Shown: positions 8,391 through 15,245, counted from the first letter of the stretch. The stretch: DNA of 64,000 nt from Defluviimonas sp. SAOS-178_SWC (GCF_039830135.1 NZ_CP156081.1:3892001-3956000), one strand, 5' to 3'. Notes: generated by a model from the letters alone, not told the origin. Program-made: numbers and translations.

Positions 8391-8941
8391 CCCGCCTCCT
8401 GCCTGAACTCAGTCAGGATGGTGATCTCGCCCCCGACGGTAACATTGAAGTAGGAGGCAGCTTCCAGAGCCATGCGAACCCGCTTCTCGGGCTCCTCCCC
8501 CTTGGTGGCGTGCAGGACACCTAGGGCGTAGGAGAAGCCGCTGCCGACAGCCGCATATCCATCGACGCATCGTGCGACCTGATAGTCCTCGTCGATCTCG
8601 AAGAGCTCGCCCTCGAACCCGGCGAGAAACGTCCCTCCCGTCTCCACGCCGTTGTCGTTCCTTGCGAAGCCAGCATCCTTGAACGTATGACGCACCGCGT
8701 CGATGAACGGACCGCACATGTAGCGCATCACATCCTGACCGACTTCTCGCGGCGGCAGCGAGAGCTTGTACTCTAGCAACTGACCCATCCGGAACGACGT
8801 GGTGTACCCGAGGATCATCGACCCGTTGCGAAAGACCTTAGGATCCGACCTGAAGTGCCGATGGTGTCTGTTGGTCGCTTGGCTGTCCGCCCCAATAAGA
8901 ATGCCGTCCTTTGTCTTGAGACCCACCACGCATGTCATCAT
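8387..8941 (-). CDS. Proteasome-like Ntn-hydrolase (prophage)
   Basis: The product has 184 residues from the ATG pair at 8941/8938, behind a strong GGGGAGGGCGGG leader. It begins MMTCVVGLKTKDGILIGADS, matching the start of the 20S proteasome/HslV fold, in which residue 1 after processing (here Thr or Cys) is the nucleophile. Later GGTFLAGFEGELFEIDEDY and YAAVGSGFSYALGVLHATKG are typical of beta-subunit structure. Phage copies are known but their substrates are not. It is the first gene of the eight-gene overlapping chain. Confidence 0.75.
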   Translation of the reverse strand: MMTCVVGLKTKDGILIGADSQATNRHHRHFRSDPKVFRNGSMILGYTTSFRMGQLLEYKLSLPPREVGQDVMRYMCGPFIDAVRHTFKDAGFARNDNGVETGGTFLAGFEGELFEIDEDYQVARCVDGYAAVGSGFSYALGVLHATKGEEPEKRVRMALEAASYFNVTVGGEITILTEFRQEAG

Positions 8942-8960
8942 CCCGCCCTCCCCGAAAGGC

Positions 8961-8982
8961 CGGCCGGGCCGAGGCCCGGCCG
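8961..8982. terminator. G+C-rich hairpin upstream of the Ntn-hydrolase gene
   Basis: CGGCCGGGC (8961-8969) and GCCCGGCCG (8974-8982) pair perfectly around a four-base loop. There is no T-run on either side, so it may be a leader structure of the minus-strand transcript rather than a terminator. Confidence 0.35.
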
Positions 8983-9125
8983 CAGTCCAACAGGGAGGAG
9001 CCGTGCGTGGGGCCGACGCCCCGCGCAGGATCCGGCGGCGCATAGATCGGACAGGACGCCGCCGAATTCGGTGAAAGGGTCGCGCGTTAGTGGCCTTGAA
9101 AAAAGGGAAGGGTCTCCCCGACGTC

Positions 9126-9332
9126 TCAGCAGACCTGATGCCGTTCGATTCCGAGGCGATTGCGCCGGAGTGCCTCGACCGCTCCAATCTCCATGATCAG
9201 CGCAAGCGCGAGATCCTGTTGACCCATCTCGTCCAGCCGCAGGTATTGTTCCAGAAGCTGCCGGACCAGCTCGGCTGGACTCGCAGCATTTCGCATCGCA
9301 GAGTTCAGATAGGCAACTTGAGAATTTGACAT
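9126..9332 (-). CDS. Possible 68-residue prophage protein
   Basis: The frame from the ATG at 9332 encodes MSNSQVAYLNSAMRNAAS, then PAELVRQLLEQYLRLDEMG, a protein-like helical sequence, with GGAG ten bases upstream. Its start codon overlaps head-to-head with the start of the plus-strand DUF4145 gene at 9331, so the two cannot use simple independent leaders. It lies upstream of the minus-strand chain and could be its first member. No homology is recognised. Confidence 0.42.
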   Translation of the reverse strand: MSNSQVAYLNSAMRNAASPAELVRQLLEQYLRLDEMGQQDLALALIMEIGAVEALRRNRLGIERHQVC

Positions 9333-9966
9333 GGGACAGCTCCGTTTCGATTGCCCGCACGCCGGGTGCAGAACTAACAGTTCGGCGTTCACCACGCTGA
9401 ACGAGAGCCCTATTGGCAACCAGCGGTGGCACGTCTTTGCCGTATGTGCGTCCTGTAGGCACACGATCATCGTGGAGGCCACGGGCAATCACCCTTCCGA
9501 AAAGCCCTCTCAATTCGGCCATGCGGAGTTCGCAAAGCGGTTCTCCGTCACAGCCATATGGCCTGAGCCGCCGAAGCTGAGCGTGGTGGAACACCTCGAC
9601 GAGGAAATCCGCGCAACCTACGATGAGGCAGAGGCGTGCTATGCCGACGGCCACAGCCGCGCCGCAGCGATGGCCTATCGTGCGACGATTGAACTGGCGC
9701 TCAAGAACCTCAACCCCGAGGGCAAGGGCATGCTGGCAGCCAGAATTAGGGCAATGAAGGGCACGCTTCCAGATGGCCTTATCGACCTGCTCAACCACGT
9801 GAAATTCCTTGGAAACGAGGCCGCACATGCCGGCGCGCCAGACATTGACGACCTGAAGGCGGGCCGGGACTTCACCAGGTTGTTTCTGACATATACTTTC
9901 GAGCTTCCCGCACGAGTTCAGGCCGCTGTAGACCGAAGGGTTGCATCCGAAGCGAGCAGCGGCTGA
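9331..9966 (+). CDS. DUF4145 domain protein (prophage)
   Basis: The product has 211 residues. The N-terminus has a zinc-type pattern (FDCPHAGC, then AVCASCRHT), and the C-terminal half has the DUF4145 signature: ATYDEAEACYADGHSRAAAM, the RATIELALKNL segment and LLNHVKFLGNEAAHAGAPD. DUF4145 occurs in restriction-type nucleases and in phage-defence genes as a small helical domain resembling HEPN folds. Standing alone between minus-strand phage genes, it looks like an independently expressed accessory gene (moron), possibly for defence. That role is inference. Confidence 0.75.
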   Translation: MGQLRFDCPHAGCRTNSSAFTTLNESPIGNQRWHVFAVCASCRHTIIVEATGNHPSEKPSQFGHAEFAKRFSVTAIWPEPPKLSVVEHLDEEIRATYDEAEACYADGHSRAAAMAYRATIELALKNLNPEGKGMLAARIRAMKGTLPDGLIDLLNHVKFLGNEAAHAGAPDIDDLKAGRDFTRLFLTYTFELPARVQAAVDRRVASEASSG

Positions 9967-10020
9967 CTTCGTTCGGCGTGTCCGGCCGTCCTGGCGCCGC
10001 CAACGGGCCATTCTGAAAAA

Positions 10021-10050
10021 GGCGCGGCGGCCGAGCAGGACCGCCGCGCC
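10021..10050 (-). terminator. Intrinsic terminator, minus strand
   Basis: GGCGCGGCGG (10021-10030) and CCGCCGCGCC (10041-10050) form a perfect 10-bp stem with a ten-base loop. Read on the minus strand the stem is followed by TTTTT, so it should end the transcript of the regulator gene at 10137-10508. Confidence 0.7.
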
Positions 10051-10136
10051 AGTGAGGCCCGCCTGACAGGCGATGTCGGACACGGGCAGGAAAGGCGTCG
10101 GAAAAACTTTTCCACCGGGTTGTGCACAAGGTCCGC

Positions 10137-10508
10137 TCATCTCCGGCCCTCTTGGCGCTTCCACTCGGCCATGAACCAGGCGATCGCCTGCGGATAGGCG
10201 AGGAAGACGAAGCCGATCCGGTCGCCGCAGGCGCGGTTGTCGCCGTTCCACCAGTTCGCCGCCGTGCGGGGGTTCACGTCGAAGGTGCGCGCCACCATCT
10301 CGGGGCTGCGGAAATTGGCGCGGAGCCACCGGGCGAAGGCGGGGATGAACCAGTCGCGGAAGCGGTCCGCGTCGATCCCGGCGAAGGCGTCGGGCCCCGT
10401 CTTTTCCGGAAAAGTATTACACCAAGACTTTTCCGAACGACCTGTGTCATCCTCGATTCGTGGTAACGAGTGAGAAGAGGGAAAGGACCGGGGGGATGTC
10501 GCGTTCAT
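10137..10508 (-). CDS. Small HTH regulator (prophage)
   Basis: The product has 123 residues from the ATG at 10508 (MNATSPRSFPSS). The C-terminal part (FRDWFIPAFARWLRANFRS, then EMVARTFDVNPRTAANWWNG) is a Cro/CI-like helix-turn-helix with the recognition helix at VNPRTAANWW. The N-terminal 40 residues are low complexity. The bases around its start are an exact 20-bp copy of the end of the next regulator gene (10943-11185), so the two genes were probably once adjacent with overlapping stop and start. Confidence 0.65.
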   Translation of the reverse strand: MNATSPRSFPSSHSLPRIEDDTGRSEKSWCNTFPEKTGPDAFAGIDADRFRDWFIPAFARWLRANFRSPEMVARTFDVNPRTAANWWNGDNRACGDRIGFVFLAYPQAIAWFMAEWKRQEGRR

Positions 10509-10520
10509 GCGGCATCCCCT
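10501..10520. repeat. 20-bp direct repeat, left copy
   Basis: GCGTTCATGCGGCATCCCCT here is identical to 10939-10958. This copy contains the start codon (CAT on the plus strand) of the regulator at 10137-10508. The two copies flank the lone plus-strand gene at 10596-10925. Confidence 0.9.
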
Positions 10521-10595
10521 CGCGTCAGACAGGAACAGGTGGGGATCCGGGTTTGCACCCCCGAACCCCCGATCACACCCATGGAGCAATGAGAC

Positions 10596-10925
10596 ATGAG
10601 CATGAAATCGTCACCGCTGGGCAGCATCGACCCCTCCCTTCGCGGCAAGGTCGTCGTCGGCATTTCGTGGTTCGAGCAGGCCGACTACGCAGCCGCGCGC
10701 GCGATCATGACGGACGACGTATTGCCAGCCAGCCACGACCTCTGGCTTCAGAAGGCGCGCAAATCGGAACGCGAGGCGCAGGAGATGGGCTATCGGACCG
10801 TCCGGGCCGTAATAGACCCGAAGACATTCCCCGCCTGGTGCGCCGAGAACGGTTTCCCCGACATCGACGCCAAGGCCCGCATGGCCTTCGCGAACCACCA
10901 CGCCGCAGGTCAGATACGGAACTGA
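10596..10925 (+). CDS. Unknown protein inserted between phage regulators
   Basis: The product has 109 residues (MSMKSSPLGSIDPSLRGKVV). No domain is recognised; it is soluble, with a central aromatic stretch VVVGISWFEQADYAAARAIM and a C-terminal helix rich in Ala. It is encoded opposite to both neighbouring regulators and is flanked by an exact 20-bp direct repeat, which suggests that it arrived as a small cassette (moron). A coding role is supported by an upstream GGAG and by reasonable codon use. Confidence 0.6.
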   Translation: MSMKSSPLGSIDPSLRGKVVVGISWFEQADYAAARAIMTDDVLPASHDLWLQKARKSEREAQEMGYRTVRAVIDPKTFPAWCAENGFPDIDAKARMAFANHHAAGQIRN

Positions 10926-10938
10926 GACCGGGACGGCG

Positions 10939-10958
10939 GCGTTCATGCGGCATCCCCT
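10939..10958. repeat. 20-bp direct repeat, right copy
   Basis: It is identical to 10501-10520. Here the minus-strand reading GCATGA contains the stop codon of the regulator at 10943-11185 and also a silent ATG, as expected if this stop once overlapped the start of the next gene. Confidence 0.9.
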
Positions 10959-11185
10959 TTGGTGTCACCATCCGGGAAAAAGTGCGCAGGCTCCAGCGGC
11001 AGCTTCTTTTTCCGGGCGTGATCCATCAGGAGCTTTTGCATGTCGGACGGGATCAGCCCGTCGGAACCCCCTCGGCTCTTCGGATAGCCCCATCTCCTCA
11101 CCCGAATTTCACTTCGGCCGGTGATCCGCGCCACAGCGGCGACGCCGCCGCAGATCTCGATAATGGTTCTGGCTGGTTCAAGCAT
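10943..11185 (-). CDS. Cro/YdaS-like HTH regulator (prophage)
   Basis: The product has 80 residues from the ATG at 11185 (MLEPARTIIEICGGVAAVAR). The segment VAAVARITGRSEIRVRRWGY is a helix-turn-helix of the YdaS/Cro type, and the PSDMQKLLMDHARKK tail fits these small repressors. It diverges from the CI-like gene at 11283 across a 97-base region holding three copies of a palindromic operator, the classic layout of a phage genetic switch. Confidence 0.75.
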   Translation of the reverse strand: MLEPARTIIEICGGVAAVARITGRSEIRVRRWGYPKSRGGSDGLIPSDMQKLLMDHARKKKLPLEPAHFFPDGDTKGDAA

Positions 11186-11195
11186 GGCCGCAATA

Positions 11196-11272
11196 ATTGC
11201 GATTATCGCAATCTTTTGCAAGCCCCTTTGTTGCGATTTTGCCGGCTAACACGATATTGCGATTTCGGCAAT
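11196..11272. promoter_or_regulatory. Three 17-bp repressor operators of the phage switch
   Basis: Sites at 11196-11212 (ATTGCGATTATCGCAAT, a perfect palindrome), 11230-11246 (GTTGCGATTTTGCCGGC) and 11256-11272 (ATTGCGATTTCGGCAAT) share the core TTGCGATTnnnGCAA. They fill the gap between the divergent cro-like and CI-like genes. Two more copies lie at 12268-12318. They are probably bound by the products of 10943-11185 and 11283-11579. Confidence 0.75.
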
Positions 11273-11282
11273 TATGTAAGTC

Positions 11283-11579
11283 ATGGATACTATTGACGGA
11301 AAATGGATCAGCGCGCGCCTGACGGGCACTCGGGGCGAGAAGGCAAAGCTCGCTAGAGCGATGGGCCTTAATCCCGATCAGATATCGAAGATCCTCGCGG
11401 GGGAGCGCGCCGTCAAAGCTAACGAGGTCCCGAAGGTTCTTGCGTACTTTCGCCTCGATGAGGATCAGGCGCTGCAAGAGCTTCGCGCACTCTGGGGTGA
11501 TCTAACACCCTCAGAGCGGTCGTACCTGCTAACGTCTGCACGAGCAATTCGCGATCAGCACCGGCCGGAAGATCAGTGA
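11283..11579 (+). CDS. CI-like repressor, short form (prophage)
   Basis: The product has 98 residues. The HTH is GEKAKLARAMGLNPDQISKI followed by LAGERAVKANEVPKVLAYF, the layout of the CI/Xre family. There is no C-terminal LexA-type peptidase domain, so RecA-stimulated self-cleavage is not expected; release from lysogeny must work another way. Three operators lie immediately upstream, which suggests autoregulation. The gene is complete. Confidence 0.8.
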   Translation: MDTIDGKWISARLTGTRGEKAKLARAMGLNPDQISKILAGERAVKANEVPKVLAYFRLDEDQALQELRALWGDLTPSERSYLLTSARAIRDQHRPEDQ

Positions 11580-11732
11580 TCTCGCGAACCGCGGCAATGA
11601 TGGAGCGCAACTCGCCAATCAACATACCCACTCCCGCATAGGAACAATCATAGAACGTTAACCGGAATATATGCTTTTACCAGCCACTACCGAAGCGTGT
11701 GGAAACTTCCCCGAAACCACCGAAGGCACAAC

Positions 11733-12251
11733 ATGTTGAGTCTAGCCGATTCGAAATCAATATCTGCCATTGTTTTCACTGCCGCGACGATCGCATTTAC
11801 CACCCCGGCATTGTCGTGGTCTCTCTTCACAAGCGACGACGAGACGTTCACACTCGCATGCGAGGCGACCCTGAAGAGAAGGCTGAAATCGCCATCGAGC
11901 TACCAGCGACTGGAAGCAATCGGCCCTGTGTTCTCGACGGCCACCTTCGCAAAGTCACGGGGATGGGACTTCTCGGATAAGAAGGAAGCGGACGAGATGG
12001 CCGCCAATTCTGACCCGCGCATCGCGGAGACATTGGAAACCGCTCGGAAGCTGTTCGACGCGCACCCAGGCGTGATCGCGGAGCTTGCGCTACGCTACGA
12101 AGCGAAGAATGGCTTCGGCACGTCGATCGCGAATGCCGCAATCTGCACCACGCGCCTGCGATCCGAAGAGCCGCTGGGGAAGGTGACCGAAAGCGACGTC
12201 ATGATCAACGGCTACACAGACTTGGAGTGGTCCATTTCGCAACTTCGATAA
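11733..12251 (+). CDS. Secreted protein of unknown function (prophage)
   Basis: The product has 172 residues from the ATG at 11733. A signal peptide is visible (positively charged start, then ISAIVFTAATIAFTTPALSW). The mature part has two Cys (LACEATLKRRLKSPSSY and NAAICTTRL) that could form a disulfide. No family is recognised. The surrounding bases are less G+C-rich than the rest. It follows the CI-like repressor, so it may be a lysogenic-conversion gene expressed from the prophage; that is inference. Confidence 0.6.
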   Translation: MLSLADSKSISAIVFTAATIAFTTPALSWSLFTSDDETFTLACEATLKRRLKSPSSYQRLEAIGPVFSTATFAKSRGWDFSDKKEADEMAANSDPRIAETLETARKLFDAHPGVIAELALRYEAKNGFGTSIANAAICTTRLRSEEPLGKVTESDVMINGYTDLEWSISQLR

Positions 12252-12267
12252 ACCGGCCACTTCATAA

Positions 12268-12320
12268 TTTGCGTTTTTCGCAATTATCTGCTTGACCTAA
12301 TATTGCGATAATCGCAGTAT
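12268..12320 (+). promoter_or_regulatory. Early-operon promoter with two repressor operators
   Basis: Operators at 12268-12284 (TTTGCGTTTTTCGCAAT) and 12302-12318 (ATTGCGATAATCGCAGT) match the switch operators. Between and across them lie a -35-like TTGACC (12292-12297) and, 17 bases on, a weak -10-like CAGTAT (12315-12320). The second operator would block the -10. This is the likely repressed promoter of the plus-strand early genes. Confidence 0.65.
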
Positions 12321-12350
12321 CGCCGCCATCGATCACCGATGGAGGCGCAG

Positions 12351-12578
12351 ATGCCAACGGCTATCCCCAAACTCACGGACCGCTCTGCCGCCCCCGGCCG
12401 CGCCGGGCTTTTCCTTGGCGCGGCCGACCTCATCCAGGAGATCGCCGAAGACCCGGCACGGACCCGCGACCGCGCGCTGATCCTGATCGTCGCCGGCTTC
12501 GTCGCCGTGGCGGGCACGCTGGCCAGCGAATGGCTGATCCCCGCCCTCGCCGCCCTGCGGATCGGGGGTGGCGCATGA
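12351..12578 (+). CDS. Small membrane protein (prophage early operon)
   Basis: The product has 75 residues from the ATG at 12351, chosen because GGAGGCGCAG lies directly upstream. One transmembrane segment is visible (ALILIVAGFVAVAGTLAS), followed by a short tail. No family is recognised. It is the first gene after the repressed early promoter, and its stop overlaps the next start (ATGA). Confidence 0.6.
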   Translation: MPTAIPKLTDRSAAPGRAGLFLGAADLIQEIAEDPARTRDRALILIVAGFVAVAGTLASEWLIPALAALRIGGGA

Positions 12579-13003
12579 CCATGATCCACAACGACGACGC
12601 GCTCGGCTTCTTCCTCGCGCAGATGGCGACCAAGCCGACCGCCGCCGACCGGGTAGAGCTGTTCCAGAATGCCGTGATCGAACAAGGCGGCGACTTCACC
12701 ACGCCGGCCTTCGACGGCGGGCGCGGGTCGCACCTGGTCGAGGTCCAGCTATTCGGCATCCACGACGCCGGCCAGACCACGGACGAGGCGGTCCTGAACT
12801 GGACCGCCAAGGCGATGGATCACATGGAACGAAAGCGGCTGACCGGAGCGGCCGAGCGGATGGTGCTGTCGGACATGCGCGGCCTCTCGGTCGAGGATCT
12901 GCGCGCCGCCGGCGAACGTGTCCGGCTCTACTCGCAGGACATGGCGGCCATCGCCGCCGCACGGCGGATCGAGATGATGATCGCGAACGGGAGGGCGGCA
13001 TGA
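12575..13003 (+). CDS. Unknown prophage early protein
   Basis: The product has 142 residues (MTMIHNDDALGFFLAQMATK). It is soluble, with a region rich in acidic residues (GGRGSHLVEVQLFGIHDAGQ) and a helical C-terminus (RVRLYSQDMAAIAAARRIEM). No motif is recognised. Start and stop overlap both neighbours by four bases, which supports the reading. Confidence 0.6.
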   Translation: MTMIHNDDALGFFLAQMATKPTAADRVELFQNAVIEQGGDFTTPAFDGGRGSHLVEVQLFGIHDAGQTTDEAVLNWTAKAMDHMERKRLTGAAERMVLSDMRGLSVEDLRAAGERVRLYSQDMAAIAAARRIEMMIANGRAA

Positions 13004-13251
13004 CCAATACCGTTCGCCGGGTTCAAGGCCTCGTGCGGAAGGTCAGGTCTTTTCTGAACCTCCCGCGTCAGTCCGATCAATCTCGGCTTGAAGCGCGTCT
13101 GCAATCTCTCGAAGAGAGGCTGGAAGCATGCGAGCAGCGGCAAGCTCAACCTCGGAATATGGTGTCGATCTATCTTCCGCAGGAACAGACGTATCCCAGT
13201 GGAACGCGTTGTGCACCGATCGTCCCGCAACCTCGTGGGTGCAGGAGATGA
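13000..13251 (+). CDS. Possible small coiled-coil protein (prophage)
   Basis: The frame begins at an ATG overlapping the upstream stop (ATGA) and gives 83 residues. The first 50 form a charged helix with heptads (RLEARLQSLEERLEACEQRQ); the end is Pro/Arg-rich and less convincing. Most of it is antisense to the better-supported minus-strand frame 13043-13408, so at most one is likely to be fully functional. Confidence 0.38.
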   Translation: MTNTVRRVQGLVRKVRSFLNLPRQSDQSRLEARLQSLEERLEACEQRQAQPRNMVSIYLPQEQTYPSGTRCAPIVPQPRGCRR

Positions 13252-13408
13252 AGAACTGCACGTCGAATCGCGGTGGCACTCCGGGCGTTGCCGGACTCAC
13301 GACCCGGACGGTCGAATTCCCGGTCGCCGTCTCTTCCACGGTTTCTGGCACTGGATCGGCACCGGCGACGAATGCGATCCGGCCATACCCGAGGCTTCTG
13401 ACATCCAT
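13043..13408 (-). CDS. Unknown protein encoded against the early operon
   Basis: The product has 121 residues (MDVRSLGYGRIAFVAGADPV). AAGGAG lies nine bases before the ATG at 13408. The sequence is protein-like: FDVQFFISCTHEVAGRSVHN is a plausible beta region, and EVELAAARMLPASLREIADA a helix. No family is recognised. It is the only minus-strand gene between 12.3 and 19 kb and may be an inserted cassette. Confidence 0.52.
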   Translation of the reverse strand: MDVRSLGYGRIAFVAGADPVPETVEETATGNSTVRVVSPATPGVPPRFDVQFFISCTHEVAGRSVHNAFHWDTSVPAEDRSTPYSEVELAAARMLPASLREIADALQAEIDRTDAGGSEKT

Positions 13409-13447
13409 GAATCATGTCTCCTTTGAGGTTGCATCGAAGGGGATGTG

Positions 13448-13476
13448 GCGGGCCGCGCGTGCGAAACGCGGCCCGC
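13448..13476. terminator. Strong hairpin between early-operon genes
   Basis: GCGGGCCGCG (13448-13457) and CGCGGCCCGC (13467-13476) pair over ten bases with a nine-base loop. No T-run follows. It separates the two halves of the early region and may mark an insertion or attenuate transcription. Confidence 0.4.
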
Positions 13477-13537
13477 ACCTCAATCTACAGTGTCGCCCGA
13501 GGCGCTGGCAACAAGATGTTGACGGAAGGAAAGCAGA

Positions 13538-13753
13538 ATGACCCCGTCCGATCTATGGCAGGCGCTGCGCCTCGCTCTGGCCCGCGCCCGCGCGGCGGAA
13601 ATCCTCGCCGCGCATTGCAACGACGACACCGCCGAGGATCACGAGCGCGATGAGGACGAGGCCACCGACGAGGTGATGAGCCTGCTCGCCAGCCTCGCCG
13701 ACGCCGGCGAGATCGCCCGCGCAGAACAGACCGCCCGGAGGGAAGCCGCATGA
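13538..13753 (+). CDS. Small acidic prophage protein
   Basis: The product has 71 residues, very rich in Ala, Glu and Asp (HCNDDTAEDHERDEDEATDE), with helical ends. GAAGGAAAG lies upstream of the ATG, and the stop overlaps the next start (ATGA). No family is recognised. The acidity might suit a DNA-mimic, but nothing further supports that. Confidence 0.55.
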   Translation: MTPSDLWQALRLALARARAAEILAAHCNDDTAEDHERDEDEATDEVMSLLASLADAGEIARAEQTARREAA

Positions 13754-14049
13754 ACGCGATCGCCGCCATCCCGCCGCAGCCGGCGCCGGACCTCCAGCGC
13801 CGCATCCTGGTCGAGGCGATGATCTGCCTCGTCTCCCGCGCGATCTGCCCGCCCGACGGCACCTTCCCCGGCGTCTACACCCGGGCGACGCTCGATCGGC
13901 TGGAAACCTCCGGCCTCGCCAGCGTCACGCGGACGGCCGGCGCAACGGCGATCACCATCATGGGCATCAGCGCCCGCACCAACGGCAGCGAATACGCGCT
14001 CCTGAGCGGCTGGATCGCCGCCGCACGGACGCGGATCGACAGGCAATAA
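13750..14049 (+). CDS. Unknown prophage early protein
   Basis: The product has 99 residues (MNAIAAIPPQPAPDLQRRIL). The middle (LVEAMICLVSRAICPPDGTF and ATLDRLETSGLASVTRTAGA) may form a small winged-helix-like unit, but this is not certain. It overlaps its upstream neighbour by four bases and is followed after three bases by the next gene. Confidence 0.58.
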   Translation: MNAIAAIPPQPAPDLQRRILVEAMICLVSRAICPPDGTFPGVYTRATLDRLETSGLASVTRTAGATAITIMGISARTNGSEYALLSGWIAAARTRIDRQ

Positions 14050-14052
14050 CGG

Positions 14053-14346
14053 ATGACCGTGAAGGCAACATCGCGCCTCGGTCCCTGCGGTCTGCAAGAG
14101 GAATGGCGGCCGGATGCCAGCCTCCACGGGAATGGGGAAGACTGCCCGGCCTGCGCCCTGCGGCGCGATGAACTGCGCGCGGCGGCGGCGATGGACCAGT
14201 CCGTCGCATGCAATTTCTGCGGCGGCACCGGCCGCGTCGGCCGCGCGGTCGCCGACATCATCCGCGAGGCCGTGGAGTGGGCTCGCGATCACTACTGGCC
14301 GGAGCGCGAAGCGCGGTGGCGCAACCAGTCGAAACCGAAGCCATGA
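14053..14346 (+). CDS. Small zinc-binding-type prophage protein
   Basis: The product has 97 residues. Two Cys pairs, [11 protein letters not shown] and [12 protein letters not shown], suggest zinc binding; the second resembles one repeat of the DnaJ zinc centre. The C-terminus is an aromatic, charged helix ([20 protein letters not shown]). Its role is unknown. Its stop overlaps an ATG of the following gene. Confidence 0.6.
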   Translation: MTVKATSRLGPCGLQEEWRPDASLHGNGEDCPACALRRDELRAAAAMDQSVACNFCGGTGRVGRAVADIIREAVEWARDHYWPEREARWRNQSKPKP

Positions 14347-14360
14347 TGGAGGACACCGCG

Positions 14361-14972
14361 ATGAACGTGAAGGCGGAAATGACCCTGACGGGACCGGACG
14401 GGACAACGGTCGGCCCCTTCTCGATGGAAGACCTCACCGCCGCATCGGCGCAGGTTGGCGACGAGCTGACGGCCGAGGCCGCGCGGATCATCATCAGGGA
14501 GGGGAAGTGCTCCACCTCATTCGTGCAGCGGCAACTGGCCATTGGCTACAATCGCGCCGCGCGGATCGTCGAGGCGCTGGAAGCGCTCGGCATCGTGACC
14601 TCGGCCGATCACGTCGGCAAGCGCGAGATCGTCGCGACCGAGGTTCCGCGATCACTCCAACTCGCTGCAGCTGTCCAGGCCAAGGTGCGCGCGCCGATGA
14701 AGGAAACCGAGGCAGACCGTAGGGTCAGCGACGCGACCTACAACGTCGCCGCCGACGAGCTGCGCCAGTTCGTCGAACGCTACGAGCGCCTGGAGGCCGA
14801 GAAGAAGGACATCGCCGACCAGCAGAAGGAAGTGATGGCCGAGGCAAAGGGTCGCGGCTACGACACCAAGGTTCTGCGCAAGGTCATCGCGCTCAGGAAG
14901 CGCGACAAGGACGATGTCGCCGAGGAAGAGGCCGTCCTTGAGATGTACAAAGCCGCGCTCGGGATGGCCTGA
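14361..14972 (+). CDS. FtsK-gamma winged helix fused to GapR-like DUF2312
   Basis: The product has 203 residues from the ATG at 14361, preceded by GGAGG at eight bases; an upstream ATG at 14343 overlaps the previous stop and is possible. Residues about 40-90 ([39 protein letters not shown]) match the gamma domain of FtsK, a winged helix that reads KOPS sequences. Residues about 125-203 ([55 protein letters not shown]) match DUF2312/GapR, which binds overtwisted DNA ahead of polymerases. I know both families as separate proteins; the fusion in a phage early operon is unusual and suggests a DNA-binding protein acting in phage replication or expression. Confidence 0.85.
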   Translation: MNVKAEMTLTGPDGTTVGPFSMEDLTAASAQVGDELTAEAARIIIREGKCSTSFVQRQLAIGYNRAARIVEALEALGIVTSADHVGKREIVATEVPRSLQLAAAVQAKVRAPMKETEADRRVSDATYNVAADELRQFVERYERLEAEKKDIADQQKEVMAEAKGRGYDTKVLRKVIALRKRDKDDVAEEEAVLEMYKAALGMA

Positions 14973-14975
14973 CCA

Positions 14976-15206
14976 ATGCCGCGCATCACCTTCACCGCCC
15001 GACCCATCAACGCCCCGCAGGACAGCCGGACGGGCGGCCGGCGCACCCTGCGTGACAAGCAGGGACCCGTTTTCTTCGTCGGGCGTCCCGGACCTTTGGG
15101 CAGGGGCCGGGACAACCAACCTCGCCGCTTCCCCGTGGTGCCCTTCTACTTCGCCGCGCTCGTCGCCATCGCCATCGCCTCAAGCGCGGCGCACCGGATC
15201 TTCTGA
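14976..15206 (+). CDS. Possible small membrane protein (prophage)
   Basis: The product has 76 residues. A basic N-terminal half (TGGRRTLRDKQGPVFFVGRP) is followed by one hydrophobic stretch (FYFAALVAIAIASSAAHRIF) that could span the membrane. It starts three bases after the preceding stop. No family is recognised. Confidence 0.48.
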   Translation: MPRITFTARPINAPQDSRTGGRRTLRDKQGPVFFVGRPGPLGRGRDNQPRRFPVVPFYFAALVAIAIASSAAHRIF

Positions 15207-15245
15207 TCATCACGCTCGCCGCGCCCCAAACGAACAGGACCCACC

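Noticed and set aside
11419..11631. Minus-strand frame MGMLIGELRSIIAAVREITD
   Set aside because: It is mostly antisense to the CI-like repressor, and its later part has shadow composition.
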